A DNA stretch of 58,654 nt from Planctomycetota bacterium (GTDB lineage: Bacteria; Planctomycetota; Phycisphaerae; Phycisphaerales; UBA1924): NCBI GenBank assembly GCA_020831805.1, contig JAFIFX010000017.1, forward strand, positions 1 to 58,654, in the 5' to 3' direction. Under the pieces are notes generated by a model. It was not told the DNA's origin. It saw nothing but the letters and a program-made list of their open reading frames with translations, and did no database searches. This document shows positions 32,629 through 41,284 of the stretch, piece by piece. Position 1 is the first letter of the stretch. Every line of letters starts with the position of its first letter. The translations under genes were made by a program, and so were the position numbers.

Positions 32629-33291
32629 ATGCCCCCCGACCGCCGAGCGCGATCCCGCGTGCGTTTTGCTCTGCTCATCGCGGTCGCCACCTTTGCGGCA
32701 GTCCTCCCGCTCGGCGCCATCGCGCTCAGCGTCACCGCCCGGTACCGCTTGCCCGTCGTCGTCCGCACCAGCACGCCGCAGCATGCCGGGCGCACCGACC
32801 AGATGATCGTCACGCTGTGGGTCCGGACGGGCGGCGTGGTGGTTCAGCGGGACCGAACATACGACATCGGCTCATCGAACGCCCGCCCGGCACGCATGTC
32901 CGCCGGGATGCTCAAAATGAGCCAGTCTCAATGGGCGACCCATCCAAGCCAGGCGGGCGAACTCCGGTTCGCCGTCCTCGGCGTGGGGTACCGCAGCGGC
33001 ACGCTCGAGGGATTCCACACCGTCGGCGGGTCGATCGTGCCGAGCGGCACGCCCAACGGGCGGACCGAACTGCTCTACCTGCCCTGGTGGCTGCTGATCA
33101 TGCTGGCCGTTTCGCCCGGCCTGTGGCTGCTGCACCAGACGGTTGTCCGCCCCGCACGACGCCAGGCCCGCGGCCTCTGCCGCCGTTGCGCCTACGACCT
33201 CACCGGCGTGGGTGCAGAGCGCTGCCCCGAGTGCGGCGCCCAGATCCCCTGCCGCCCGCGGATTCTCCGGCCTGATACGGATCCCCCGTGA
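32629..33291 (+). CDS. membrane protein with C-terminal zinc ribbon
   Basis: A 220-residue planctomycete-type protein. Membrane segments lie at about residues 12-34 and 145-167. Between them is an extracytoplasmic beta-rich domain of about 110 residues. The cytosolic tail carries CRRCAYDLTGVG-AERCPECG, a four-Cys zinc ribbon that recurs in many small membrane proteins of this phylum. Function unknown. It starts 71 nt after glmS and may have its own leaderless promoter. Confidence 0.82.
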   Translation: MPPDRRARSRVRFALLIAVATFAAVLPLGAIALSVTARYRLPVVVRTSTPQHAGRTDQMIVTLWVRTGGVVVQRDRTYDIGSSNARPARMSAGMLKMSQSQWATHPSQAGELRFAVLGVGYRSGTLEGFHTVGGSIVPSGTPNGRTELLYLPWWLLIMLAVSPGLWLLHQTVVRPARRQARGLCRRCAYDLTGVGAERCPECGAQIPCRPRILRPDTDPP

Positions 33292-33362
33292 AACTCGTGC
33301 GTGGACCGCAGTAGGGAGAGGGCCGACATGACAGCCGCGATGCGCCGAGAGCCCAAAAGAAG

Positions 33363-33383
33363 CCCCGAGCGTCAGCGACGGGG
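33363..33383. repeat. REP-like short palindrome
   Basis: CCCCG (33363-33367) pairs with CGGGG (33379-33383) around AGCGTCAGCGA. The surrounding text GAGCGTCAGCGACGGGG resembles dispersed palindromic elements common in GC-rich genomes. Only one copy is seen in this window. Confidence 0.4.
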
Positions 33384-33506
33384 ACGAGCGCACCGAGCGC
33401 CGACCACGCATTTCTCGTGTCGCTTGAACCAACGCCCTTGAACCTCGAGGCGCCCGCCGCGATCCACCGCGCGAAACGCACAGCGATCAAACGCAGTGAG
33501 AACTCC

Positions 33507-33576
33507 GAGGGGCGCAGAGGAGCGCAGAGAGATTCAGGGATCCTGTTCCGATCCTCTGCGGACCTCTGCGCCCCTC
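33507..33576. repeat. imperfect inverted repeat, about 24-bp arms
   Basis: The left arm (33507-33530) starts GAGGGGCGCAGAGG, and the right arm (33552-33576) ends CCTCTGCGCCCCTC. The outer 14 bp pair perfectly; the inner part pairs through CGCAGAG/CTCTGCG after a 2-base mismatch. A further CCTCTGCG lies at 33583-33590. It could fold into a long hairpin in RNA or DNA. Confidence 0.6.
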
Positions 33577-33922
33577 AGCGATCCTCTGCGTTGAACCAGA
33601 CCGACACACAGGAACGCACCGCCCTCACATCGCACCAAACACCACGCCCTCGGCCTTGCAAGCGTCCGCGGCAACGGGCGTGCGCTCCGGAGACGAAGAG
33701 CACAGAACCGGTCACGCCCGAGTTTCAGACGGGATCCGCATGAGACGGCGCAGACCCCGGCCGGCGATGCGAGATGTCCCTGTTTCAGGAGCTTTTCCCG
33801 GGGTTCGGTCTGCGACGCCTGTACCGTCTGTGCCGCGGGTCCCAGAATCACTCAAGCCGCGCCCGCGCCCGCCCGATGCTTCTCGGAACCCCGATGGTGG
33901 GGCTGTGCCGGAGGTTCCGGAT

Positions 33923-34552
33923 ATGACGGCTGTGCGAGTGATGACACGTCCCATCCAACGCAACCGACGCCCGGTCGAGGTGCTCCCACCGGTCGAGGTC
34001 ACGACCCAGCGTCTGCACTTCCGGCCCCTGGCCATGTCCGACCACCCCCAGGTGCTCGCCGCCGTACGTCACAGCCGCGAGACGCTGGAAGGCCGCATCC
34101 CCTTGAACCGCCCGGGCGAGTCCGACGAGGCCATGTTCGTCCGCTGGCTCGAGACCGCAGTGGAGACCGACAACAACCGCACCGCCTGGCGCCGCGCGGC
34201 GTTCCTTGAAAGCGGCCACTTCATCGGCCTGTTCAACCTGATCAGGATCGAGTTCGGCCTCGAATGGACCTGCGAGGCCAACTGGTGGGTCGACCGCCGC
34301 TTCAGCGGCCGCGGCTACGCCACCGAGGGTGTCGACGCGCTGCTCCAGTTCGCCACGACCGACATGCCCGTCGGTCTGGGCATGAGCCGCGTCCGGGCGA
34401 TGATCCAGCCGACCAACCATGCCAGCCTGCGCATCGCTGAGAAGCTCGGCCTCCGCGACACCGGCCTGACCGAGCTGATCCCGGTCGATGAATCCCACCG
34501 GCCTCACCGGCTCTTCGAGCACGCCTGCACGCCCTCGGTCGCGAACCGCTGA
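33923..34552 (+). CDS. GNAT-family N-acetyltransferase (RimJ/RimL-like)
   Basis: A 209-residue acetyltransferase. The conserved start is VTTQRLHFRPLAMSDHP. The acetyl-CoA loop is in RRFSGRGYATEGVDALLQFA, and the NHASLRIAEKLGLRDTG motif is typical of RimJ/RimL-type N-terminal protein acetyltransferases. Substrate unknown. ATG 33923 has GGAGG 8 nt upstream; a longer reading to ATG 33656 would run through the repeat region and is not protein-like. It ends 20 nt before the stop of a convergent gene. Confidence 0.88.
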   Translation: MTAVRVMTRPIQRNRRPVEVLPPVEVTTQRLHFRPLAMSDHPQVLAAVRHSRETLEGRIPLNRPGESDEAMFVRWLETAVETDNNRTAWRRAAFLESGHFIGLFNLIRIEFGLEWTCEANWWVDRRFSGRGYATEGVDALLQFATTDMPVGLGMSRVRAMIQPTNHASLRIAEKLGLRDTGLTELIPVDESHRPHRLFEHACTPSVANR

Positions 34553-34572
34553 ACGCGGGCATGCCCGGCCGA

Positions 34573-36459
34573 TCAGGGCTCGTCCCCTGGCAGCTCGCCC
34601 GGCATGAAACCTTCCTCTTCAGGATACTCGGCCTCGACGGCATCCTCCGTCTTCGGTGCGTCCATCAGCATCCCGTCCGGCGCGTCGAAGGTCCCGTCGG
34701 GCCGCACCCGCATCTGCCCGGTCACGAGCAGGTGCTGGAGGATGGCGTTGCGCAGGTCGGTGATCGCCCGGTCGCGTGCGTTCTCGGCATCCAGCAACGC
34801 GTTCTGCCGGTCCAGCACCGCCTGCGGGTCCGCATCGTCACGCAGCGAAAGGTCCTGGAGGCCCTTCTGGTTGATCACGATCTGCGCCTCGGCCAGCTCG
34901 AGCTGGAACCGCGCCAGGTCGATCGCCCGCACCGACCGGCGGGCCTCGATCACCACCGAATCGCGGAACTCCTCGAACGCCCGACGCTCCCGTTCCAGCC
35001 GGATCTGCGCCTGACGCAGACTGAGCCGCTCGATTTTGCGGTCCAGCGGCATGCTCAGCGTCGCGCCGACCGAGTACCGCGTGAACCCGCCGTCGATGCT
35101 CAGCCCGTCCTGGTCCGCGTTCGGATCCGTCGGGATCGCCACCGTCGCGTTGAGGTCCAGATCGGGCAGCAGGTTGTTCCGCGCGTTGGCCACCGCCCGC
35201 TCCACATCGTTGAGCCGGTCGCGCCGGTTCTGCAGATCCAGCCGGTAGGTCAACGCAAGCTCGACGGCCTCCTGCGGCGTCACCAGCGGGTCGCGAAGCC
35301 CACGCCCCGGCTCGCCCAGGGCGATCATCTCGCGCGGGTCCAGGCCGAGCCGCAGCTTGAACCGCTCGAGCTGGAGGATGTACTGCTCGCGCAGGTTCGC
35401 GAGCTGCGCTTCCGACTGCTTGACCGCATTGGCGGTGATCTCGTTCTGGAACGGGTTCAGCCGGCCGGCCAGGACCTTCGCCGCCGTCTCCTGCTCGCGC
35501 CGGATCTGTGATTCGAGCTGCCGGCGCTGGTTGGCGATCCGCGCCCGCGTCTCCAGCAGCGAGAAGTAGTCCCCCGCGATCGAGACCAGCAGCGCCCGGC
35601 GGAACCGCTCGTAACTCCGCGCCGCGTACACCGTCTCCCGCTCGGCCTGCAGCAGGTCCTCCCGCGCCACCCGTCCGGCCCCGCGCATCAGCGGCATGTT
35701 CGCCGCGAACACCAGATCGCTCGACGAGGTGTACGAGTTCGTGCTCTGGTTCACCAGCTCCTGCGCCGCCCGCGTCACCCACCGCGCCTCCACCGCGCCG
35801 CCGTACGGCAACCGCTGGTTCACACGAAGCGTGTTGATCACCGAGAGCGCCGCGTCAAAGGTCCCGTCGTCCCCCGCGCCCGCGAAAGCCACCGAGGTAT
35901 CGTTGAACAGGCGCGGGCTCCACAGGTGCCGCTGCACCATCAACGACACCACCGAGAGGATGAAGTCCTCCTCCGCCTGCCGGTGCTCGCGGCTGGAAGT
36001 GTCCGACAGCCGGAACACCGTCTCGAGGTCCAGCAGCCGGGCATCCGGCCCCGCCTCGGTCGCGTCGTCGGCGTACTGGTCCAGGATCGCCGCCACACTC
36101 CGTGCCTCGTCCGCGGGGTTGAACCGCAACGCCGACACCGGCGGGTTGGTCGTCGAAGGATTCGGGCTGTACCACCCGCTCCGATCCCCCGGATCCGGCG
36201 TCCGGAACGACCGCGGCGCCTCCGCCCCGCCCCCGAGCGCCTCGACCCGCTCGCGGATGACCCGATCGGTCTGCATGTCGATCCGTTCCATGCCCGAGGA
36301 CGAACATCCTCCAATCAAAGCACAAACGCTCAGCGCCGCCGGACCCGAGGCCAGCCGGAAAAATTCGGGAATCCCCAACTTTCTCTTCCACCGCGCGTCC
36401 GGGTGCTGGGTGGGTGGGCGCCGACGGGCCAAAAAGCAGCTAAATCGTTGCTGTACCAT
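34573..36459 (-). CDS. TolC-family outer membrane efflux-type lipoprotein
   Basis: A 628-residue protein with a probable lipobox (ALIGGCSSSG, Cys about 52) after an unusually long N-terminal extension. The outer membrane efflux domain spans about residues 165-570 and shows long helices with the family character (FRRALLVSIAGDYFSLLETRARIANQRRQLESQI and NNLLPDLDLNATVAIP). The C-terminus is acidic (EEEGFMPGELPGDEP). The expected partners, an inner membrane pump and periplasmic adaptor, are not adjacent. ATG 36459 is the longest start; TTG 36378 would give a more usual signal length. Likely forms a trimeric channel for export; cargo unknown. Confidence 0.85.
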   Translation of the reverse strand: MVQQRFSCFLARRRPPTQHPDARWKRKLGIPEFFRLASGPAALSVCALIGGCSSSGMERIDMQTDRVIRERVEALGGGAEAPRSFRTPDPGDRSGWYSPNPSTTNPPVSALRFNPADEARSVAAILDQYADDATEAGPDARLLDLETVFRLSDTSSREHRQAEEDFILSVVSLMVQRHLWSPRLFNDTSVAFAGAGDDGTFDAALSVINTLRVNQRLPYGGAVEARWVTRAAQELVNQSTNSYTSSSDLVFAANMPLMRGAGRVAREDLLQAERETVYAARSYERFRRALLVSIAGDYFSLLETRARIANQRRQLESQIRREQETAAKVLAGRLNPFQNEITANAVKQSEAQLANLREQYILQLERFKLRLGLDPREMIALGEPGRGLRDPLVTPQEAVELALTYRLDLQNRRDRLNDVERAVANARNNLLPDLDLNATVAIPTDPNADQDGLSIDGGFTRYSVGATLSMPLDRKIERLSLRQAQIRLERERRAFEEFRDSVVIEARRSVRAIDLARFQLELAEAQIVINQKGLQDLSLRDDADPQAVLDRQNALLDAENARDRAITDLRNAILQHLLVTGQMRVRPDGTFDAPDGMLMDAPKTEDAVEAEYPEEEGFMPGELPGDEP

Positions 36460-36666
36460 GCTTTATAGATCATCCTGCTCAAAGATTGTGACCACGCCGG
36501 TCGGGGCGAGAGTCTACCACTGTTTTCCGTCTCCGTTGCGATTTCGCGGATGCCCTCCTACCGTCCCAGTCCGCGATTCACAACGGGATTTCGGCGATCC
36601 GAACCCGAACGACCCCGCCCCCGGCCTTCCTACCGCTTGATGCCGGGCCAACCGGAGCCCTTCTGC

Positions 36667-39414
36667 ATGCCCGCGGTCAACTTTGACGGCAAAACCCTTT
36701 CCATTGACGGCCGACGACTCTGGATCGTGTCCGGTTCCATCCACTTCCAGCGATTCCCGAGGGAGTCCTGGGCCGAACGCATCCACGCCGCCCGCCTTGC
36801 CGGCCTCAACACGATCGAGACGCCGATCTTCTGGAACAAGGTCGAACCACGCCCCGGCGCGTTCGACTTCAAGGGCGACAACGACATCCGCCACTTCCTC
36901 ACCCTGGTGCACCAGGCCGGCTTGCACGCCATCATCCGCCCCGGTCCCTTTGTCGGCGCCGGCTGGGATCTCGGCGGCCTGCCGTCATGGCTCCTCTCCC
37001 AGGACGCCGTCAGCCTCCGCGCCCCCAACCAGCCGTTTCTCGAAGCCGCCGGCCGCTACATCACCGCCCTCTCCAAGCAGGTCAAGGACCTCCAGGCCAA
37101 CTCCACCGGCGGCGGCCCGATCATCCTCATCCAGAACGAGTCCCACTGGACCTGCGACGACCCCGAGGCCGCCTCGGGCTACCTCGGCGAACTAGCACGC
37201 TACCTCCGCGAGGCCGGCCTGACCCTCCCCCGCGTCAACGCCAACAACCTCTGGCAGGGCGTCGAGGGCGAGATCGACGGCTGGACCGGCGAGGGCGAGA
37301 TGTTCGCCATCATGCGCCAACTCGGCGCGGTCCGTCCCGACCAGCCCCGCATCGTCGTCGACTTCGGCCCCGTCCGCCGCCCCCGCTTCGGCGAGAACGC
37401 GCCCGACCCGATCGACCCCTGGGTCCTCCAGCGCCAGCTCGGCGAGATCCTCGCCTCCTGCGGCCAGTTCAACCTCTCCACCTTCGCCTGCGGCACGGCC
37501 TTCGGCTTCTGGGCCGGCCAGTCGCCCCGCGGCGAGCACACCATGCTCGCGCCCACCCAGGAACTCAACGCCGCCCTCGACGAGCACGGCCGCCCGACCC
37601 CGGTCTACCACGCCGTGCGCCGCCTCGCCTCCTTCGCCTCTTCCTTCTCCCGCGTCCTGGCCAACCACACGCCCGACACCCCGCCCATCGTCATCGATCC
37701 CGCGCCGCGCGACGACGCCATCCGCGCCCGCACCATCACCCACACCCGCGGCTCGCAGGGCTCGGTCCTGTTCATCTTCTCCCCGCCCAAGTCCAAGCCA
37801 GGCACCCTGCCCCTGCTCATGCCCGACGGCTCGACCCTCCCGGTCCCCCTCGGCAGCCAGCAGGTCCACTGGTGCCTGCTCGACACCCACCTGACCGGCC
37901 GCGCCAACCTCGACTACACCACCCTCTGCCCCCTCTTCTTCGCCGGCACGACCCTCGTCGTCTTCGGCCCCGCCGGCGCCACCGGCGCCGTGTCCATCAA
38001 CGGCACGCCGGTCGAACTCGAGGTCCCCAAGGGCCGACGCCCCGTGACCATCAAGATCGACGAGATCACCATCGCCGTCGTCTCCGAGGAACTCGCCGAC
38101 GAGACCTTCCACCACGACGGCACGGTCTCCATCGGCGTCGCCGGCCTGACCACCGACTTCCAGCCCCTCCCCGGCTCCTCCAAGACCCACACCGAGATCG
38201 CCCCCGACGGCTCGATCTCCACCGTCACCACCAAGGTCCCCGACGACACGCCCCCGTCGCGCCTCCCCCAGATCAGCATCGAAACATGGGAAGCCGCCCC
38301 CGCCGACGCCCACATCGACGGCTCCTCCCCGCGCTTCGCCCAGATCAACGGCCCCGCCGAGCTGCCCGCCTTGGGCGCGCCCCAGGGCTACGGCTGGTAC
38401 CGCGTCAACCTCCGCTCCGGCGCCACCCGCAAGATCAAGGTCAGCGCCCCCGAGATGGACGATCGCGTCCAGCTCTTCCTCGACGCCGAGCCTGTCGGCG
38501 TCCTCGGCCGCGGCCCCGGCGGCGAAGAGATCCTGCCCCTCTCCCTCAAGAAGGGCACCCACACCCTGACCATCCTCGCCGACAACATGGGCTACCCCTC
38601 CGGCGGCTCGCTCATGCACTACCGCAAGGGCCTCTCCGGCCACCTCGCCGAGACCGGCTCCTTCCGTACCCCCAAGCCCAAACTCCACACCGCCGAGCCC
38701 TTCGACCTGCTCGCCTGGCGCTCGCCCCTCTTCGGCGTCCGCGAGGGCGACACCACCCACCCCTCCCGCATCGCCTGGGCCTTCACCCACCGCAAGCACA
38801 CGCCCCTGTTCTTCACGCTGCCCCCCATCCCCGCCCGCACGCTCGTGCTGCTCAACGGCGACCCCGTCGACTTCATCGACGCCAACCAGTCGCGCACCAT
38901 CTACCTCTCCGAGCACCAGCTCCGCCGCGGCAAGAACGACCTCGAACTCGCCCTCCACACCGACGAGGGCGACGGCCCCGCCGCCGAGGCCCGCGTCAAC
39001 GAGATCCTGGCTGCCGCCTCCAACATCAAACTCGTCGAGGCCGCCTCCCCCGCCACCGACAAGGGCGACTGGGCCTTCGCCAAGTGGGAGGCCCCCGGCG
39101 AGAACGAGTACCAGGAAGTCGCCAAGAGCAACCTCGCCAAACGCAACACCCCCTGCTGGTGGCGCACCTTCTTCAACGCACCCACCGAGCGCGTCGCCCT
39201 CTCCCTCGACCTCTCCGGCATGACCAAGGGCGTCGTCTTCCTCAACGGCCGCAACCTCGGCCGCTACTTCTCCCAGACCGGCGCCGGCAAGAAGGTCCCC
39301 CCGCAACTGCCCATGCCCCTCCCGCGCCCCTACCTCAAGGAAAAGGGCAACGAACTCGTCATCTTCGACGAGCACGGCGGCAACCCCGGCCGCATCAAAG
39401 TCATCACCGAGTAA
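36667..39414 (+). CDS. GH35 beta-galactosidase-like protein
   Basis: A 915-residue protein with a (beta/alpha)8 barrel of the GH35 type in the first 330 residues: GSIHFQRFPRESWAERI, NTIETPIFWNKVEPRPGAFDFKGDNDI and GPFVGAGWDLGGLPSWL. Several beta-sandwich domains follow. The usual CAEW glutamate is replaced (GAGW, 97-100), and the acid/base motif QxENEYG is shortened to QNESHW, keeping one Glu (about 158). A nucleophile Glu in the usual place is not obvious. There is no signal peptide, so it appears cytosolic. Codon use is extremely C-rich at third positions. A good T-run terminator follows. Substrate and activity are uncertain. Confidence 0.82.
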   Translation: MPAVNFDGKTLSIDGRRLWIVSGSIHFQRFPRESWAERIHAARLAGLNTIETPIFWNKVEPRPGAFDFKGDNDIRHFLTLVHQAGLHAIIRPGPFVGAGWDLGGLPSWLLSQDAVSLRAPNQPFLEAAGRYITALSKQVKDLQANSTGGGPIILIQNESHWTCDDPEAASGYLGELARYLREAGLTLPRVNANNLWQGVEGEIDGWTGEGEMFAIMRQLGAVRPDQPRIVVDFGPVRRPRFGENAPDPIDPWVLQRQLGEILASCGQFNLSTFACGTAFGFWAGQSPRGEHTMLAPTQELNAALDEHGRPTPVYHAVRRLASFASSFSRVLANHTPDTPPIVIDPAPRDDAIRARTITHTRGSQGSVLFIFSPPKSKPGTLPLLMPDGSTLPVPLGSQQVHWCLLDTHLTGRANLDYTTLCPLFFAGTTLVVFGPAGATGAVSINGTPVELEVPKGRRPVTIKIDEITIAVVSEELADETFHHDGTVSIGVAGLTTDFQPLPGSSKTHTEIAPDGSISTVTTKVPDDTPPSRLPQISIETWEAAPADAHIDGSSPRFAQINGPAELPALGAPQGYGWYRVNLRSGATRKIKVSAPEMDDRVQLFLDAEPVGVLGRGPGGEEILPLSLKKGTHTLTILADNMGYPSGGSLMHYRKGLSGHLAETGSFRTPKPKLHTAEPFDLLAWRSPLFGVREGDTTHPSRIAWAFTHRKHTPLFFTLPPIPARTLVLLNGDPVDFIDANQSRTIYLSEHQLRRGKNDLELALHTDEGDGPAAEARVNEILAAASNIKLVEAASPATDKGDWAFAKWEAPGENEYQEVAKSNLAKRNTPCWWRTFFNAPTERVALSLDLSGMTKGVVFLNGRNLGRYFSQTGAGKKVPPQLPMPLPRPYLKEKGNELVIFDEHGGNPGRIKVITE

Positions 39415-39441
39415 ATCAGCGCTCGTCCCGCCTCTTGGTAG

Positions 39442-39469
39442 GGCCGGCTTCCAGCCGGCCTGTTTTTTT
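39442..39469 (+). terminator. intrinsic terminator of the GH35-like gene
   Basis: GGCCGGCT (39442-39449) pairs perfectly with AGCCGGCC (39453-39460) around a 3-nt loop and is followed by TG and seven T residues. It lies 28 nt after the stop codon. Confidence 0.88.
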
Positions 39470-39490
39470 GCATGCCAATACTCAATGGCA

Positions 39491-39520
39491 CCACCGATTG
39501 ACCCGAAGCCCAACCGGTGC
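39491..39520 (+). repeat. 30-bp repeat R2, copy 1
   Basis: This copy matches 39700-39729 at 27 of 30 positions (shared GACCCGAAG and CAACCGGTGC). Its palindromic pairing is slightly broken compared with copy 2. Confidence 0.6.
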
Positions 39521-39527
39521 CCGGTGC

Positions 39528-39553
39528 CGTGCTCTTCGTCTTCGAAGAGCACG
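39528..39553 (+). repeat. dispersed repeat R1, hairpin part
   Basis: A perfect 11-bp stem CGTGCTCTTCG/CGAAGAGCACG with loop TCTT, identical to 40903-40928. The adjoining GC-rich tail seen in other copies is missing here, but an inverted tail fragment lies at 39799-39810. Confidence 0.65.
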
Positions 39554-39699
39554 ATCCCGAATCAACCCAAACCCCAACGCGCGCACAGATGTGGACATCC
39601 ACGATCGTGCGCTGTTTCCGTGACATACAAAGTTGATCCTGGACGCACCGCCCTCCCCACGGTACATTCGCCAACACAAGGGCGCCAACACAAAGGGTG

Positions 39700-39729
39700 C
39701 CACCGGTTGACCCGAAGGGCAACCGGTGC
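39700..39729 (+). repeat. 30-bp repeat R2, copy 2
   Basis: CACCGGTT pairs with AACCGGTG over 8 bp around GACCCGAAGGGC. It is the better-paired copy of R2. Confidence 0.6.
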
Positions 39730-39859
39730 GTCACGCGCAACGCCCCCAACCCACGGCAGAAACACCCATCAAACACAGATCTGTGGATTTTGCGAAAAAA
39801 CAAGCCGCGCATCAACCCCAACGCCGACGATGCGTACAACCAACCGCACAGGAGCCCCC

Positions 39860-40861
39860 ATGCCACGCACCGCACCGCTCGTACTCACCCTGGGCATTTT
39901 GGCCTCACCTGTTCTGGCGGGTCCGGATGCCGACGGCTACACCTGGGCCACCATCGACCACGCCGGCAACCGGTCCACCAACGCGAGTGAGACGCCCATG
40001 CGTCCCGATGCCAACCTCGGGGCCGTCGGCTACGAGTACCGTATGGCGACCACCGAAGTCACGGTGGGACAGTGGTTTGAGTTCGTGCAGGCCTACGCGC
40101 CGCATTACCCGCTGAACGGAGGCATTGCGGATCCCGCCTTCACGAGCCATAGCATTAGTTACAGTTTCGCGGGTCTGTTTATCCGGCCTAATCGTTCTCC
40201 GAACCGCGCCGCGGACATGAGTTGGGAGTACGCCGCCCGGTATGTCAACTGGCTGCACAACGGCAAGGTCAACGAGCAGTGGGCCTTCGAGACCGGCGTG
40301 TACGACACGGCGACCTTCACCTTCAACCCCGACGGCACGCCGAACCACCAGACCACCCGGGCCCCCGGCGCCCGATACTGGATCCCCAGTATCGACGAGT
40401 GGGTCAAGGCCGCCCACTACGACCCCAACCGCTACGGCCCCGGGCAGGAGGGGTACTGGCTGTTCCCCAACGGCTCGAACGAGCCTTCAATCGGCGGATT
40501 GCTGCCCGGCGACGGAGGACAGAGCAACGCCGGCGGTGATTGGGGCCAAGGTCCTTTCCCGCTCGATGTCGGCTCGTTCCCGGATGTCCAGAGTCCCTTC
40601 GGCCTGCTCGACCTGACCGGCGGCGTGGCGGAATGGCTAGAACCGGGTTCAAGCCTCCACGGCGTGGCAGGAGGCACCCCGTTTACATACGAGGATAGTG
40701 GTAGCCCATTCTCTCCCGACCGGATCGAGTTCTTTTTCAGCGGAAGCCTCCATCTGAACGGGTCATTGATCGGCTTGCGCCTGGCCTCGGTCGTACCCAC
40801 CCCAGGCACCATGATCGTGGCTTTGTCGGCCATGATCTTCACCACAAGGAGATCACGATGA
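39860..40861 (+). CDS. SUMF1/FGE-fold secreted protein with PEP-CTERM-like anchor
   Basis: A 333-residue exported protein. The signal peptide is residues 1-20. The middle has the formylglycine-generating-enzyme-like fold (YRMATTEVTVGQWFEFVQAY, MSWEYAARYVNWLHNGK, RYWIPSIDEWVKAAHYDPN, SPFGLLDLTGGVAEW, LIGLRLA). The C-terminus VPTPGTMIVALSAMIFTTRRSR resembles a PEP-CTERM sorting tail. The protein contains no cysteine at all, so it cannot use the Cys pair of true formylglycine-generating enzymes. It is probably a structural or binding protein. AGGAG precedes the ATG. The stop codon overlaps the start of a broken downstream gene (ATGA). Confidence 0.85.
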   Translation: MPRTAPLVLTLGILASPVLAGPDADGYTWATIDHAGNRSTNASETPMRPDANLGAVGYEYRMATTEVTVGQWFEFVQAYAPHYPLNGGIADPAFTSHSISYSFAGLFIRPNRSPNRAADMSWEYAARYVNWLHNGKVNEQWAFETGVYDTATFTFNPDGTPNHQTTRAPGARYWIPSIDEWVKAAHYDPNRYGPGQEGYWLFPNGSNEPSIGGLLPGDGGQSNAGGDWGQGPFPLDVGSFPDVQSPFGLLDLTGGVAEWLEPGSSLHGVAGGTPFTYEDSGSPFSPDRIEFFFSGSLHLNGSLIGLRLASVVPTPGTMIVALSAMIFTTRRSR

Positions 40862-41185
40862 CAGGTTTCACACGGACCATTTCAGCAATGGGAGCCGGGT
40901 GCCGTGCTCTTCGTCTTCGAAGAGCACGCGTCGGGGTTGGTCGCTCCTGACCCGTGCGGGGACGCGCTGCGGGCCAAGGGCCGCTTCTTTCCAGGCGCGG
41001 CTTGTTCTGCGGATCCGTGCCCGATGATCGAGCGTGATGCGTATGAAACGACGCACTTCGAGAACGACCAGGTCAACGCCTCCGATCTCGCCGCCTGGCT
41101 CGAAGACCCTTTCGAGGTCAACATGGACGGCCGGATCTGCTCCGACGATTTCGCCCTGATGTCCAGCGCCTATGAGCCCGAATGA
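40858..41185 (+). pseudogene. broken dockerin-type gene containing repeat R1
   Basis: An ATG overlapping the stop of the upstream gene (ATGA) opens a frame that reads MTGFTRTISAMG and then runs into repeat R1, stopping after about 30 codons. A different frame (from 40904) carries the tail VNASDLAAWLEDPFEVNMDG-RICSDDFALMSSAY, which looks like a two-loop dockerin, but its first 37 codons are repeat R1 read through. The simplest view is that a small dockerin gene translationally coupled to the SUMF1-fold gene was disrupted by the repeat. A short expressed peptide cannot be excluded. Confidence 0.55.
40903..41006 (+). repeat. dispersed repeat R1, full-length copy
   Basis: Hairpin 40903-40928 (11-bp stem, loop TCTT) plus tail 40941-41006, which aligns well with 9382-9446 and ends GGCGCGGCTTGTT. 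Confidence 0.65.
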
Positions 41186-41284
41186 ACCCATGACCCCCCG
41201 CCCGACCCCGCCGACGCGGGGCCGTGCGTTTGAGCCCCCCGCCCCCGGGAAACCCGCCCCCGCCGCGCGTACCGTGCCAGCGGC

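Larger units (their letters stand above)
33292..33922. other. 630-bp intergenic region rich in repeats
   Basis: No credible gene is seen. The region holds a short GC hairpin (33363-33383), a larger inverted repeat (33507-33576), a half arm of repeat R1 (GACGAAGAGCAC, 33693-33703), and otherwise low-complexity sequence. Its end contains the GGAGG ribosome site of the acetyltransferase gene. Confidence 0.6.
39415..39859. other. 445-bp intergenic region: terminator plus repeat mosaic
   Basis: It holds the terminator of the GH35-like gene, the hairpin of repeat R1, two copies of a 30-bp repeat (R2), and an inverted fragment of the R1 tail (AACAAGCCGCGC, 39799-39810). Otherwise I see no gene. The ribosome site AGGAG of the following gene ends the region. 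Confidence 0.65.

Noticed and set aside
37192..39552. Very long open frame (786 codons) on the minus strand
   Set aside because: It lies antisense to the GH35-like gene, and its product is a Gly/Val/Glu/Ala-rich low-complexity chain. Such shadows are expected from the extreme third-position C bias of the plus-strand gene.
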